A stretch of DNA of 64,000 bases from Piliocolobus tephrosceles (Eukaryota; Chordata; Mammalia; Primates; Cercopithecidae): positions 116,705,489 through 116,769,488 of the forward strand of contig NC_045439.1 in assembly GCF_002776525.5 (NCBI RefSeq), written 5' to 3'. This document shows, in pieces, positions 1-13,027 of this stretch. Each line of letters starts with the position of its first letter. Position 1 is the stretch's first letter. The notes below the pieces were generated by a model. The model ran no database searches and was not told the origin of the DNA. It worked only from the letters and a program-made list of their open reading frames with translations. The translations under genes were made by a program, and so were the position numbers.

Positions 1-1548
1 CATCAGCCCTCACTTATGCGATGTTATGTTAAATGAATGTCATGCACATCGGAACTATATCCTAATCCCAGGTACCACAGAGGCCTGCAAAGTGAGGACA
101 CCATCCCAGTATATTGCCTAAAGATGGCTGTAACTACTTGTTTACAGTTCCTGAACTTACCTTTTCAATAAAGGATCTTTCCATCCTTTTGTGTTATCAC
201 AATCTATTAATTGTTTTTTAAAAATGGTATACAAATGGAAATGTCAGTCTCTCAATCGAGACAGAAATTATATATGGAAAAGACACAAATTTCCTTCAAA
301 AAAGGTTTGTTAAGCGCCCCCTCCAAAATTGGCCTTTTTTCTATCTTAAGCAATAAATGATATGAACATAGAGGAGAAGTATTTAGGTCAAGTATTAGAG
401 CATACAACAGTGCTCTTCTTGTGATGGTTTGTTTTGGTCAGTTGACTTGTGAATGTTTAGTGTCTTTTATTTCTGTACCTTGGTCAATTGAGAGTTGACA
501 TACTGTTATTTTCCCTCGTGGGACTATAAATTTTAAATAGTATTATTAGTATCCATTCTAAGATGGATTTGTTAAGGTAACTCTAACAAAGGAAGCTAAT
601 GAAAACACAACCAGAACATGTTCTGGGTTAACTAAGATTGATGAGTCAGGATTTCTGATTCATAAGCTACAGGATGAAGACATCTGCTTCAATAATAGTA
701 AATTCCTATTTTTGGAAAATCATTCTTATTCAAAAAGTGTCCTACTTAGAATAAGTCCAGTGTGAAAGCTAGGTGAGTGTAATTTTTATAGTCTTGTAAA
801 TTTGGTTTATAATTTAAAATGCCTTCTAGACATAATTTTAAATGTGAATTAGTATCTTTCCCTTCAAATAATCCTTTGGGCATAAAGCCAAAGAAGGACA
901 GGAAACATTTTTCACTTCTTTCTCCCACATTGCAGTTGGGAACAGATTGCATAAAGGAGGACTGAAGAGTAGTCTGATTTTCTGTGCAAGTCGTACAAAT
1001 TAAAAGCAACCAGGCCTTCACAGGCTAGCTCCTGATGGAAATAAGATGTGTTTTCAGCATGAGCTATTTTTCTTGAACTTTGTTTACGTCTAGTTTGTCA
1101 AAAAGATAACAGACTTTTCTCTTTATAAATGTCTTGGAAGAAACTGATGCATAAAATTCGACCAAAATTTCTTCAGAGAAATGTCTTAGTGACAGTTGTG
1201 CAAGTAGCAGAATGGTTATAGAAACCTGGCCATTGCTCCACGTTCAGCATGTCCTGGTCAGTTTACGCTTTTATGTCTGTAACCCTGAGGTGCACAAGTG
1301 TGCAAAAATAGATAAATTATCTGCCTTCATGGAGCTTGCATAGGTAAACCATAAACCAACAAGTAAATACAGTATATGTCTTTGTATAAGCTTCCTGGTA
1401 TTATATTACAATGAAATATATTGATTTATGTAACCAATTTCTCCTCCTGTTTCCATTTTAAATATGAAAATAATGCAAAAATAAGCATTTCTATGTATTT
1501 TTTGTATATTTGTAAAAGCATTAGTCAATTCTGAATAAATATTTATTT

Positions 1549-1856
1549 GGCCAAGCACAGTGGCTCACACCTGTAATCCTAGCACTTTAGGAGGCCGAGG
1601 CAGGCAGATCACTCGAGGCTAGGAGTTCGAGACCAACTTGGTCAACATGGTGAAACCCTGCCTCTACTAAAAACATACAAAAATTAGCTATGCAGGTGTC
1701 ACACACCTGTAATCCCGGCTACTCAGGAAGCTGAGGCATGAGAATTGCTTGAACCCGGGAGGCAGAGGTTGCATTGAGCTGAGATCACGCCACTGCACTC
1801 CAGCCTGGGTGATAGAGTGAGACTGTCTCAAAAAAATAATAAAATAAAAATAAAAA
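1549..1856 (+). mobile_element. Alu SINE, sense
   Basis: A full dimeric Alu from ggccaagcacagtggctcac to an A-rich tail (aaaaaaataataaaataaaa). Flanks share an aaatattattt-like sequence, probably a decayed target duplication. Confidence 0.95.
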
Positions 1857-3962
1857 TTATTTACTGAATGAGTTAGTAGATAACATTATTATAATCCAAA
1901 TAGGTTATACTGCTTTTTTAAAAAAATGTATAGTTATTCAAAAGTGTAAAAGTTTACATTTTTAACTCTACTGAAAATGGTATATGAGAGTTTCCATTTC
2001 CTTATACTCTTCCCAACAGGTGTTGTCAATATTTTAAAAGGCTTTTCCTCGCTGCTGATATGAAATATATATAATCTGTGCCTAACTATATATTTCTTTA
2101 TTGGAGAGAATAAAGGCTTTTCATATATTAATTGACCTTTAGTGTTTCAGCTGTGGTGAATTGTCTTTCCCTTTTTCCATTGAATTGCTTGTTGGTTTAT
2201 AGTCTTTATGTATTGTGACTGTTATCCTCCATCAATCTATGATCTGTATGTTTTTTATGTCTTTTCCCATATTGATTTTTTAACATGAAGAAGACATATT
2301 TTCATTCATTTGCTTACCATATAGAGACTTAACCATATGGAGACATGTTGAAAATAAATCAACACAGCCAGATTAAAGATAATATTTTTGTCAAGAGATT
2401 GACGAGAATGATCTTTTCTTGAGGTAAAAGAGCTGAAGTCAAAGTAGAAAATGAAGCAGAATTTAAGATATTGGATGACCTTTGTGACCATAGGATATAA
2501 TTGACAACACAGCATTTTTTACATGATGGATTTTTTTAAAAAATTAGATAGCTTTACTAAAGTTATCTTAAATGTTTTTCAGTGACTTTAAGGTGTTATC
2601 TACTAATTTAGCTTTGAAGTTAGGAGACTCTACAGAGAACTTCTTTTTCTTGGAATTAAATGCTTCTAGCCTAATCTTTTTGGGTATTCTTAACATTCAG
2701 GCCACCTTACAGAAATTATTAGGAAATAAATCACTCATTCTAAAAGGTCTCTCTGTGTTTGACCATTTTATATCCTTTAATTTTATGAAATTTGGACAAT
2801 ATTCAGTTTAACATTTTATGTGCGGTTGCATATTTTCTAAATAACAATTTGCCATAAACTGCCATTATTTTCATACGGGTTTACTGACTCACATGTAATT
2901 AAGACATGGATTGTACTAAAATGAGTGCTAGGCTGCATACGTTCATAGAAAATCCCCCCTCAAAAATGATTCATTTAGTTACTGTTTTCATTTATTTAAA
3001 AAATGAAAACAAGAGAATACAGCATTGCATTTTCTATCTGTAATTAGATATGATCCTGATACATTTTATAATAGTCAAAGTAGTTTCTTTTCAAATATGC
3101 AAATAATGGACAAAAAGCTATTTCTTAACTATGATGATATTTACTGCTCAGGTGAACATTTTCCAGGATATTTTTCACTGTAGCAAAGGTCTATTTAGAA
3201 GTAGAGACTTAACTCTTGTGTTCTGGAATTCCAGGAATCCTGGTGATTTCTCTAAATTAAAAAGTCATTTTTCCATTTAAATATGCACCATGACACCCAT
3301 GTAGTACATTTGCCAGATATTACAAATTTTCCTTTGATGACTGTATAAACTAGTTTTTCAAATTCAAACCTGGGCAGTATGTACTTTCAGTGAGGAAAGA
3401 TGTCCAAAATTTTTTTAACCAGAGCTTCCCTGCTTCCTGAGACTACGTGCAGTAGTGAGTTTCTGGGGAAAGAGTCCTTTAGTAAAATGAATAAGATTGT
3501 GAGACCTGCTTTGAGTTACTGTTATGTGATTTCATTCCACAAGCCTGGCGTATCGATATGTTCATTCTTAAGTTTGTTCATGCTCTGAACAAAACCTTGC
3601 AGATGTGTGATTGTAAATGTGAATACCACTGGAGAGTTCTTCATGAACCCTGCTGGGAGGGGCTGGCATCATATACCAATTGCCCCACACTTACTAATAT
3701 GTGGGTCTTAAAAGCAATCAGATTTTTAGTAACAACTCTGAAGGTCCTGTGCAACTCTCAGGCAAGGTACCATGACCTCCAATATTACTCCTGACAAGAC
3801 ACAAAACAGAGCCTTCCACTGTTACGAAGCACAGGCATTTACTTAGTGGGCATCTGCATCCATCTAATATTCTAGGCTGGGACAGATTTAAGTCTCTTCT
3901 CCCTTAATTCCTGACTGCTCATAACTTCTGAACTGCTACCTGAGTAATATGAAAAAAAGGGC

Positions 3963-4276
3963 CAGGCACAGTGGTTCACGCCTGTAATCCCAACACTTTG
4001 GGAGGCCAAGGCAGGTGAATCACCTGAGGTTGGGAGTTCGAGACCAGCCTGGTCAACATGGTGGAACCCCATCTCTACTAAAAACACAAAAAGTTAGCTG
4101 GGCATGGTGGTGTATGCCTGTAATCCCAGCTACTCGGAAGAACTGAGGCAGGAGAATCACTTGAACCCAGGAGGTGGAGGTTGCAGTGAGCAGATATCAC
4201 AGCCGTTGCACTCTAGCCTGTACGATAAGAGCCAAACTGTCTCAAAAATGAATACATAATTAAATAATAAATAAAA
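3963..4276 (+). mobile_element. Alu SINE, sense
   Basis: A full-length Alu with a diverged right arm (ttgcactctagcctgtacg). It is flanked by direct repeats aatatgaaaaaa-gg at about 3947-3960 and 4276-4290, which are target-site duplications. Confidence 0.95.
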
Positions 4277-4981
4277 ATATGAAAAAAGGTTACTTATGTT
4301 CACTTTGAGAGTTTATATGTCCTTATAATGTGCCTACCCAGGAAAAAAAGAGAAAGATTTGTATAGAAGAAATAATAATGAGAAGGAGAGAGGAGAGCGG
4401 AAGATTGGAATTGGTGCTATAAATTAGACTTCTAGAAACTAGGGAAAATTCAGCCTCTAAAATATTTGTGTCTTTTCACAATATTTAGATACATTATTTT
4501 ACTCAACCCCTTAGATATAGTATTCTGATACTTGATTTAATCTAATCAAATGAATTCCTTCTTGCCTTCTCAAAAAGAATGACGATGTTGCCATTTTGAT
4601 AATAAATATAGTGAAATGTAAGATGAGACAATGTCTGGGAATTATGAACAAATATGCCTCTTTCTCTAAATAGCCAAGTTTTTAGTGATATCTATTTTTG
4701 TGTAGTCATGCACTGAAAATATCACTTGAGTGATATAATTTCATTGAGTGAGTGCTTTTCTGTATTTTTAAAACCCAAAGCTCTTTTGGGGGTGTGGGAT
4801 AGATAGAGGGAAAAAGTCTCTTATCTTGTGTCTCTTTCTCTTTTGTAATTAAGTTGCATTAAAATCTAGTCTTTGGTCTTACCATGTTGTTTCAGAAGCA
4901 CATGAGCACATACACACAGACACACACAGCACTACCTGTTTGACATTGAGTGTTATGGGCTAGGATTCTATAATGCACTAT

Positions 4982-5459
4982 TGAAGTAGAAAAATTAAAG
5001 AATTGATTGTCCTTGTGAAATAGAAAAAATAATAAAAAGTTTAGCTGTAATAGGCATTGGTGAACCCCTTGAAGTAAAAGTTAGAAAAGAATATTAACTG
5101 CCTTTCTGTAGAAAATGTAAGACACCTTATCTCTTTCCCACATATATTGTAAGGTCTGTAAGTTTCTCTTTTCCTTCTTGCTGTGCAGCTGCAAGGTCAC
5201 AAAATAGATAAGTGTAAGTTACAAGATGTGTAAGCTGAATCTCAAGAATGTTACCTAATGATTAACTGCTTTTGTTCTTGCTTCTGTAAGCTTGATTCCT
5301 GCATCAGGTAGTTCCTGCCAAAAACTGCTTAAAAGGCAACTGCTTTCTTTGTTTAGTGCTCAGTCTTTCAGGACGCATGTCCACTAAGCCAGTATACACC
5401 TTAAATAAACTCTCCTCCACCGCTATTCAGTGTCTCTGGCCCCTTAATTCCCTGCAACA
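4982..5459 (+). repeat. 5' LTR of the ERV
   Basis: A 478-bp LTR with TG...CA ends. A TATA-like cttaaaagg near 5328 and an AATAAA polyadenylation signal near 5403 are visible. Relative to the 3' LTR it lacks about 15 bases near 5225 (gap around acaagatgtgtaag) and differs at scattered positions, so the insertion is old. Confidence 0.87.
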
Positions 5460-5464
5460 TTTCT

Positions 5465-5480
5465 AGTGCCAAAACCCGGG
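5465..5480 (+). other. ERV primer-binding-site-like sequence
   Basis: The sequence agtgccaaaacccggg lies five bases after the 5' LTR, where the tRNA primer-binding site is expected. I do not assign the tRNA. Confidence 0.65.
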
Positions 5481-6936
5481 ACTGGAGATGGCAGATTTCC
5501 GCCTCCTTTGCCTGTGGGACTGAGGCCCTGGGACAGGGGAGACCTGGGAACCTTGGCGCCAACGGGAGAGCTTCAGCTCGAAAGGGGATGGGCCCTCCCA
5601 TGTCCTGGTGCTCTTCCCAACAGCGCAACGGAACCCGTAAAGGGGATTCCTGGATGGTATCAGGAGCAGCACACAGACATCTGGACCGCGGTAAGGTTTG
5701 GGCCCTGAGGCAGGACCCGTCCCTAAGGACAGAAGGGAAGCCTGATCACCTCCAGGGGAGTGACAACTAATCCGACCCGGAGGGACTGGGGACGGTAAGA
5801 GTGGCTCATGGATTTGAATGAAACTCACACCCCAACAAGACTGGACACGAGAGTGGCTTGCTAAGTCAGTCAGGAAAAGAAAACTGGAGGTGGCGAGAGT
5901 GGCTCGCCACCCCAACTAGGAAACTGGAAGTGGCAAGAGTGACTTGCTACCCCAACCAGGAAAGGGAGCTGGAAACAGGAAAGTGTGTGAGTGTGTGTGA
6001 TAAAGACAGTTCCAGTAGGAACCAACGTGAGGAGTGACATGTAGAGGGCTACAGGTCTCTTAGTAGAGGCTGTATGCTCTGAGCAAAGTGGAAGACCAAC
6101 TGGGTCTGATTGGTCTAAAAAGAAAGGAAAAGTGACTGTGCTGTGTTGTTACTGGGAGGAAATGGGAGGAAAATCATCAAAACCCACTTCATTGGAATGT
6201 ATATTAAAAATCTTTGAAAAAGGCCAGGCGCAGTGGCTCAAGCATGTAATCCCAGCACTTTGGGAGGCCGAGACGGGCGGATCACGAGGTCAGGAGATCG
6301 AGACCATCCTGGCTAACAGAGTGAAACCCCGTCTCTACTAAAAATACAAAAACTTGGCCGGGCATGGTGGTGGGGCCTGTAATCCCAGCTACTTAGGAAG
6401 CTGAGGCAGGAGAATGGTGTGAACCGGGAGGCAGAGCTTGCAGTGAGCCAAGATTGCGCCACTGCACTCTAGCCTGGGTGACAGAGCAAGACTCTGTCTC
6501 AAGAAAAAAAAAAAAAAAAAAGCCCCAGCCAGTTTTATAAAAGACTTTGTGAGGCCAGCACATGGTAAACACAGCGTCTATAAGGCAGGCCCAGGGAAAA
6601 TGGTTAAACTTGCTCATGTCCCAGTTCAAACCTGGAAAAAATAATCCCCAGATTCACGTTTTAGTGAATGGTTCTTGTCTTTCGATAACTAATAAAAAGC
6701 TTTATAGTTATAGTTAAAAGATGTCAGTTCTCCCTTGCCTCCTGCCTCTATTACTCAAAAGTATCCGGTCAACTGTAGAGGCAATGGTAACAAAGCATAC
6801 TACTACTCAAATCATGGCCTTAACCAAGTACCTACCGGGCCTTGCCTCAAAGAAAATACGTACCCACTCAAAAAAAGCCAAAAAATTGTGGTGCTCTTTA
6901 TTAAACATCATTTACACAGAGCACCAAAGGGGGGAT
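5481..6936 (+). pseudogene. Remnant ERV interior without intact genes
   Basis: About 740 bp of leader-like sequence (5481-6220, with a gtgtgagtgtgtgtgataaag-like stretch near 5980) is followed by an Alu and about 415 bp of 3' interior ending in the polypurine tract. The frames of up to 150 codons in it, on both strands, have no retroviral motif I can see. Most of the coding region has been deleted. Confidence 0.7.
6221..6520 (+). mobile_element. AluY-like SINE inside the ERV
   Basis: It has the AluY signature (acgggcggatcacgaggtcaggagatcgagaccatcc) and a pure poly(A) tail. It interrupts the ERV interior, so it is younger than the provirus. Confidence 0.93.
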
Positions 6937-7435
6937 TGAAGCAGAAAAGTTAAAGAATTGATTGTCCTTGTGAAATAGAAAAAATAATAAAAAGTTTAGC
7001 TGTAAGGCATTGGTGAACCCCCTTGAAGTAAAAGTTAAAAAAGAATGTTAACACCTTTCTGTAAAAACTGTAAGACATTAATTAAACTTATCTCATTCCC
7101 ACATATTTTGTAAGGTCTATAAGTTTCTGTTTTTCTTCTTGCTTTGCAGCTGCAAGGTCAAAAAATAGGTGAGCATAAGTTATAGGACATGTTTTTCCCA
7201 AGATGGGTAAGCTGAATCTCAAGAATGTTACCTAATGATTAACTGCTTTTGTTCTCGCTTCTGTGAGCCTCATTCCTGCATCACGTAGTTCGCGCCATAA
7301 ACTACTTAAAAGGACACTGCTTTCTTTGTCTGGTGCTCAGTCTTTCAGGACACATGTCCACTAAGCCAGTGTATACCTTAAATAAACTCTCCTGCACCCC
7401 TATTTGGTCTCTCTGGCCCCTTATTTCTTGCAACA
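6937..7435 (+). repeat. 3' LTR of the ERV
   Basis: A 499-bp LTR that aligns end to end with 4982-5459 and shares the TATA-like box and AATAAA (near 7380). It is preceded by the purine run aaaggggggat at 6926-6936. Confidence 0.87.
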
Positions 7436-8600
7436 CTATAAAGTTATCATTATGGGCCATTTTTGAAGGGAGAAGCTGTTGCCTTTGTGGCCTACAACTG
7501 TGTTTATGGCATACTTTCCCAGCTGTTCGATGTCTCCAAGGTAGTAGTAATCAATGCCACAGTCTCTTTTCAGACTATTTCATTCAGCTTTCCAGTGAGA
7601 TCATAAACCCAGGCCAAGTCCCTGTCTATTCAGGCAAGGTCAAATACTATGGGAATACTTACCTCTAACATTGCTGTCCTTGGTTTTCCCACATAATCTG
7701 TTTACCCTCCATTTCACTTTCTGACACTTAAAGCCCCAAAGTAGAAGTTGATATGCAGTTATATTCTTCCTCAGTGGAAATGTACATGTAATTTGCCACA
7801 ATTTTTGAACAGTTCTGGTGCTTTCCCTGCAATGGGTAGATCACTTAAGAAAATATCAAGGTTCCTTTACCTTTCATTTTGGTTTACTTGAAAAGAGTGA
7901 GGCAATATAAAAGTTAATGTAACTTCTACGATTACTTTAGTACTCAACAAATCTAGATCCCCTTGTATTTTAGTAAGAGATCATATATATTACTACTTTG
8001 AAAGCTTTCACAAATTGCTGCAAATGTTAAGATATGGATTCTCCACGGTATAACACAGTATCTGTCACTGCTAAGCAGTGGGCACATATTTTTTTTACTT
8101 GCCCGGTAGCCACCCTTTTACTGTTATGAAAAGGTGTTGGTTAGCTTTTATTTATGCTATATATTTAGGATATTTGACAGGTAGCTCATGGGATAGAGAA
8201 TCAAAATACCACCAAAAAACCTGAAACTCACACACCCTACTCTCTACTGCCTGAATTATAGAGCCTGGAAACACGCATTCCTATACGAACTCCATTTCTC
8301 AAGAGTTTTCATATTTTTCTGTTGTCAAAGAACTCTGTGCTGGAAAATTCCCACTCCTGTGTGAGAGGTCATATATTCATGTAGGTGTTGTTACAGATGA
8401 CTGTGTGGGGTTTTTTTTCTGTTTTTTTGTTTTTTTTTTTTTTGCTTCAGAAAGTAGCCTCAGACTGAGTGTTCACAGCGATGTTTTCCTGACAGCAGGT
8501 TAGGTCATCATCCCTAAGTGAGATGGACAGTTTTGAAGTATAAAAAAGAAATCTCTGGACAGTTTGCAGATTGATGGGACTGAATTGTCCTGAAAGATCC

Positions 8601-8601
8601 T

Positions 8602-8664
<63 letters not shown>
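8601..8664 (+). repeat. (TATC)n microsatellite
   Basis: About 15 tetranucleotide units with one break (tctattatct near 8613). Likely length-polymorphic. Confidence 0.97.
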
Positions 8665-8665
<1 letters not shown>

Positions 8666-9060
8666 GTTTTTGTGGGTACATACTGGGTATATATATTTTT
8701 GGGTTATAGGAGATATTTTCATACAGGCATGTGGTGTTTAATAATCACATCGGGGTAAATGGGGTATCCATTCACTTCATTGGTTTGTCCTTTGTGTTAC
8801 AGACAATCCAATTGTACTCTTCTAGTTATTTAAAAATGCACAGTTAAATTATTTTTAACTATAGCCATCTTGTTGTGATGGCAAATACTTGGTTTTATTC
8901 ACTGTGCTGTTTTTTTGCACCCATTAGCCATCCTTCCTTCCTCCCCACCCCACACGCGAACAAAATTTTAATTACTAATAATACTCAACATAGCCATGGT
9001 ATGGCAAGACTCACCTTGGGGTCCATGCAAATGTCTTTTCTTCAGGAAACCCCCGTTCTG
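8664..9060. repeat. Probable L1 3'-region fragment
   Basis: Segment tttttgtgggtacatactgg, atacaggcatgtggtgttta, tttgtgttacagacaatcca matches a widely dispersed sequence I remember as L1-derived. It follows the (TATC)n repeat. Strand and family are uncertain. Confidence 0.55.
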
Positions 9061-9116
9061 AATGACCCCCCACCTCCACCATGAATATGGTTTATCTTTC
9101 CTTCAAACTTTCATAT

Positions 9117-9142
9117 ATATATGTGTGTGTGTGTGTGTATGT

Positions 9143-9175
<33 letters not shown>
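9117..9175 (+). repeat. (TG)n/(TA)n microsatellite
   Basis: atgtgtgtgtgtgtgtgtat followed by about 13 TA units. Confidence 0.97.
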
Positions 9176-9177
<2 letters not shown>

Positions 9178-9179
9178 CA

Positions 9180-9480
9180 CTTATTCTTTGTGACACAGTA
9201 TTCCAGAAATTGGTGATACAATGATGAACAAAATAATAAAGATGCTGTCCTCCTGGACCCTATATTCTGTTGAAGGGAGACAATAAAAATCCAGTAAACA
9301 AATAGGTAAATGCAGTTGCATGCTGCATTAATGACTTTGGAGGAGACAGGATGATGTGAGAGAGTAATAGAGTATGGAGTGGAGGTAAGCAATAAGTTAG
9401 GTGGTGTGGAGGCCTCTCAGAGAAGGGGTCGTGGAAACTGAAATCTGAAGAATAAGGAGGAAATCATCTATGAAAAAGGG
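9180..9480 (+). repeat. Probable L2 LINE fossil
   Basis: Contains ttggtgatacaatgatgaac, ctcctggaccctatattctg and ggaggcctctcagagaaggg, resembling the L2-like order at 48740. Confidence 0.5.
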
Positions 9481-10169
9481 AAAGAGTAAATATAAAGGAC
9501 AACAATAATAACGGTTATGCTGTGCCTAGGACTATAATGGCTAGTAAACTAATTGGGCACAGAGAATGTTATTTCCTCATTTTTATATGTCCTGAAGCCT
9601 CTGAATTGAACTTTCAGGTAAAATTTTCCCCCAGGAAACGCTTGCTAAATGCGATAGATCCATCTTGATGGCAATAGGAGAGAACTCTCTTAAGCTGTTA
9701 CTCTGCGCTGTTCTTTGAGTGATAGTCCAAAATGCTAGATCTTGAAACTTCTGGAATAAAAGATTAACATTGGCTTGCGTCTATTTTTGCATAGTTATGC
9801 TAGTATCTTTTAAGCATAATAACACCTGAATAGGAAAGTAGGCAGCCAACTGAGTGATGTTTATGGAATAGCAGCCCTTTATTCCACTAGTTATTGTGTT
9901 CTGGAAAACATACCTGACTCAGTCCTATCATGTAAGCACAGACAAGCTGGTGAGAAATCTCTTCTATAGGTCAAGGTTAAGGGGTTCATGATATTCTGCA
10001 TTCCATTTTTGGCACATAAAACACACTACTATTTGATTATTCTTGTTGTCTTATTGCCTCTTTTGTCATCCTTATTGACTAACTGAGAGGAAGAAAATAC
10101 TTGCTGTTTTCTATATTAGCATAAAATCAAGGAATGTGAGAGCTGGGGAGGATCAAAGGAGAAAGGAAT

Positions 10170-10283
10170 CATTGTTATCTGGAGCAAAACTACCTGAATT
10201 CATAGTTCTGCTACTTACAAGTTGTGTGATCTTGGGAAAATGATTTAATCTCTCAGTAATTCAGTTTCTTTAGGTGTAACATG
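10170..10283 (+). repeat. MIR fossil
   Basis: It reads ctgctacttacaagttgtgt, gatcttgggaaaatgattta and cagtttctttaggtgtaac, the MIR core. A minisatellite continues at its 3' end. Confidence 0.75.
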
Positions 10284-10500
10284 GAGGTATACATAAATGA
10301 AATCGATGTAAAGTACTATAAAAATGGTTGTATAAAATGTATAAATAGTTGTATTATAGTTTATTTATACATGAGGTATAAATAAATGAAATCTATGTAA
10401 AGTGCTATGAAAATAGTTGTATAAAATGTATAAATAGTTGCATTTATAGTTTATACATGAGGTATAAATGAAATCCATGTAAAGTGCTATGAAAATAGTT
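10284..10500 (+). repeat. Minisatellite, about 88-bp unit, 2.5 copies
   Basis: Units start gaggtatacataaatgaaat (10284), gaggtataaataaatgaaat (10373) and gaggtataaatgaaatccat (10459). Each contains atgtaaagt-ctat-aaaat. It arose at the edge of the MIR fossil. Confidence 0.92.
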
Positions 10501-12889
10501 TGGCATATATGAAGGTCTCTGGCTGAACTAGATAATGATAGAAAACACTTTTTATAACCTCAAAGATCTCCATTTGAACTAGATTTAGTCCCCAGATAAA
10601 CTGACAGGCACAAAGTTTTTAAATTTCTTTTTCAGTTACTAACATCTGGATCAAGTTATTTTATAACACACCTAGATTCCCTGCTTCTTTTGAAAAACTG
10701 AAAAATCCATCAACAATGGATTTACATGTTCACAGGGCAGCTGTTAGAACTAATTGAGCTGTAGCCATCCCTTTGACAGTGACACTGTCCTCTCCAAATT
10801 ACTATAGTCTCAACCATTCCCCATTGCATCCTTGATGCTGAGGGCCACCCATTAATATGAATAGCCTATTAAGTGTTTGAGTTTGGTAGCAGAAGAGTTC
10901 TGCACAGATTTTCATGTTGAAGTAGAGGCGAGGAGCAGGCAGGCAAGTACAAAACATTTGCAGTGGAAAACATTCCTTAGCCAGGTGTCCCCTCTTAAAA
11001 CTGAAATCCTGTAAAGCAAGTATGTCAGTGTTACAGTTTATGTAAACTTTAAATTGTAAAAATCTTTTAGTACAGTCTGTATATTAAATATTTCTATTGA
11101 AATGTCTCATGAACTAATCCTGTGCATTTACTTCTTGAAAACGTGTATTTATCTCAGGTGAAACTGCTTACTGTTTGTCATGGACATTGTTCTTCCATAG
11201 GAGCTTATTATCAAACGATTCAGACAAATCCATAAAGAGATATTCGCGTGTATGCTAAAGTATTCTCTTTCTATTTCTCTTTAACTTGAAGGGAGGTTGT
11301 CTCCCAAAATCCAGACACAGTGAATGGCTGTAAAATGAATTTTAGTTAACATGTAGAAATATTTTAATAATGGACACATTTTTATTTGAATCATTTTTAT
11401 TGTCAAGTGACTTTTATCTCAGAGAATTTTATGTTTGATTTTTTACACAAGTGACAATAAACAAACCACAAGTAAAGGCAACTTGTCTTCTGTGTTTTCT
11501 AGCTTAACTCATGAAGAGAGTTCATTTTGAACTGCTAAGTGGAATATACCTTGTTGGGAAATTATTTCAGTCCTGTTAAATGTTTAAAGACGTACTGGCA
11601 GTTGGAGTTTCCACAATGTAATCTGAGCAATCATTTCCTGGGAAGGTTCCAAACTTGCTGAGTCATTAATTTAGCACACTAGGTTAAAAAACAAATTCAG
11701 TCTCTAGAAGAGCAGGATACATTGTCTCTCTGAGTAGGTGTTCAGTGCACAGAGTTCCAGCTTTGGCAGTAATTTAAAATGAAACACTTGATAAAAGAAT
11801 GTTAAAGATGCTTTGTGAAACCACAAACTTGAAAAAAATTGATCTCCATAATTTTTATTTTATTTAATCTCTATTCCTGGCTTTAAAATACAACTTTCAT
11901 CATTATGTTCTCATATTATCTCCCATGCATGATGTATTAACTTTTACACTTCTAACACAAAAAATACCTTTATATTTGTCATTATATATAATTTGCCAAG
12001 TCAAATCATTTATATGCATCTATCTCAATACCATATTTTACAGTCATGTCAATTCTTACAGAAGTTCCACACCTGTAAGTTGATCCAAACTCCTCCAATT
12101 CATAGAACATATGGCTAATATAAAAATATAAAATTTTTAAAAATTCATTCTCTTGCATGTGTTTCCCATAGTTATAGCAAACGAAATTTTAAATGTGCTC
12201 TTTCAGTTTTGAGCCATTTTTTTCCTCTGAACATATTAATGAAGCAGAATAAAACAGACGTTCCAAAGCATTTCAACTTTCCCTTCTCTTCTCGTTAAAA
12301 AAAAATCATTCTGCAGATATTTCAGGTTCGCCAACTACATGGGGCCAAATTGGAATAGCAACTAAGAGTGAAAATTAATTTAAACACCATTTAGTTAACC
12401 TAATAAACCCAGCGAAACCTTCAGTAGTATTGATGGGTAGGGAAGAATTTTCACTTTATTGTAGTTAGCTTTAAAGAAAGGTGTTATTTAAAACTCTAAA
12501 GTACTGTACACATTGTAATTAAATATAAAAGTAAGGCAAGAAAATGTAGTAAGTTAATGAAGAATTTGAATTTTATGTATAATAAAGTTTTTATAACATA
12601 TACACTTGGTATGTAATGAACTCTCTTTACTTTGTATAATAATGCATTTCATGCAAAAATTTCCAATTATTTCTGTCAGCATTATGATTCAAATTACTAT
12701 CTAGTTTCCTGTTGAAATTATCTTAAAATCCAGAGTTCAATGAGATTTTTTAAAAGTATCATTTCCTTTAAAACTATTAATTTCTGAATGTTTGCCTGCT
12801 CTGTAGCTTGATATATTAAACAAAAACATACTGTAATTATGCCTTATGGTGTACATGCCTTCACATAAAACTTCACATAATAATTGGAA

Positions 12890-12929
12890 TTTTATGTTTT
12901 TGCTCAAAATTTTATGTTTTTGCTCAAAA
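12890..12929 (+). repeat. 20-bp tandem duplication
   Basis: ttttatgtttttgctcaaaa occurs twice in perfect tandem. Confidence 0.9.
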
Positions 12930-13027
12930 TAACAACTGGTTATTAATTATTAATGACAAAATGTGTCATTGATTCTGAAAATCTTTAAGTCTTAGTTTGT
13001 GATCACATCATTAGAAATACTTTTGCC

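Larger units (their letters stand above)
4982..7435 (+). mobile_element. ERV1-type endogenous retrovirus with paired LTRs and deleted interior
   Basis: Two LTRs of about 480-500 bp start TGAAG and end AACA. They are flanked outside by a 4-bp duplication, ctat (4978-4981 and 7436-7439), typical of gammaretrovirus-like elements. A primer-binding-site-like sequence (agtgccaaaacccggg) follows the 5' LTR and a polypurine tract precedes the 3' LTR. The interior is only about 1.5 kb, including a later Alu; gag, pro, pol and env are not recognisable, so the element is defective. It lies in the same orientation as PRKD1. I cannot name the LTR family with confidence. Confidence 0.88.

Noticed and set aside
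4913..4930. (AC)-rich run as a microsatellite
   Set aside because: Too short and interrupted (cacatacacacagacacac) to list as a separate feature.
5463..5915. 150-codon minus-strand frame
   Set aside because: It lies antisense in the ERV leader, is proline/serine-rich because of GC-richer sequence, and has no domain.
10284..10500. CRISPR-like array
   Set aside because: Units are contiguous without unique spacers, and the genome is a primate.
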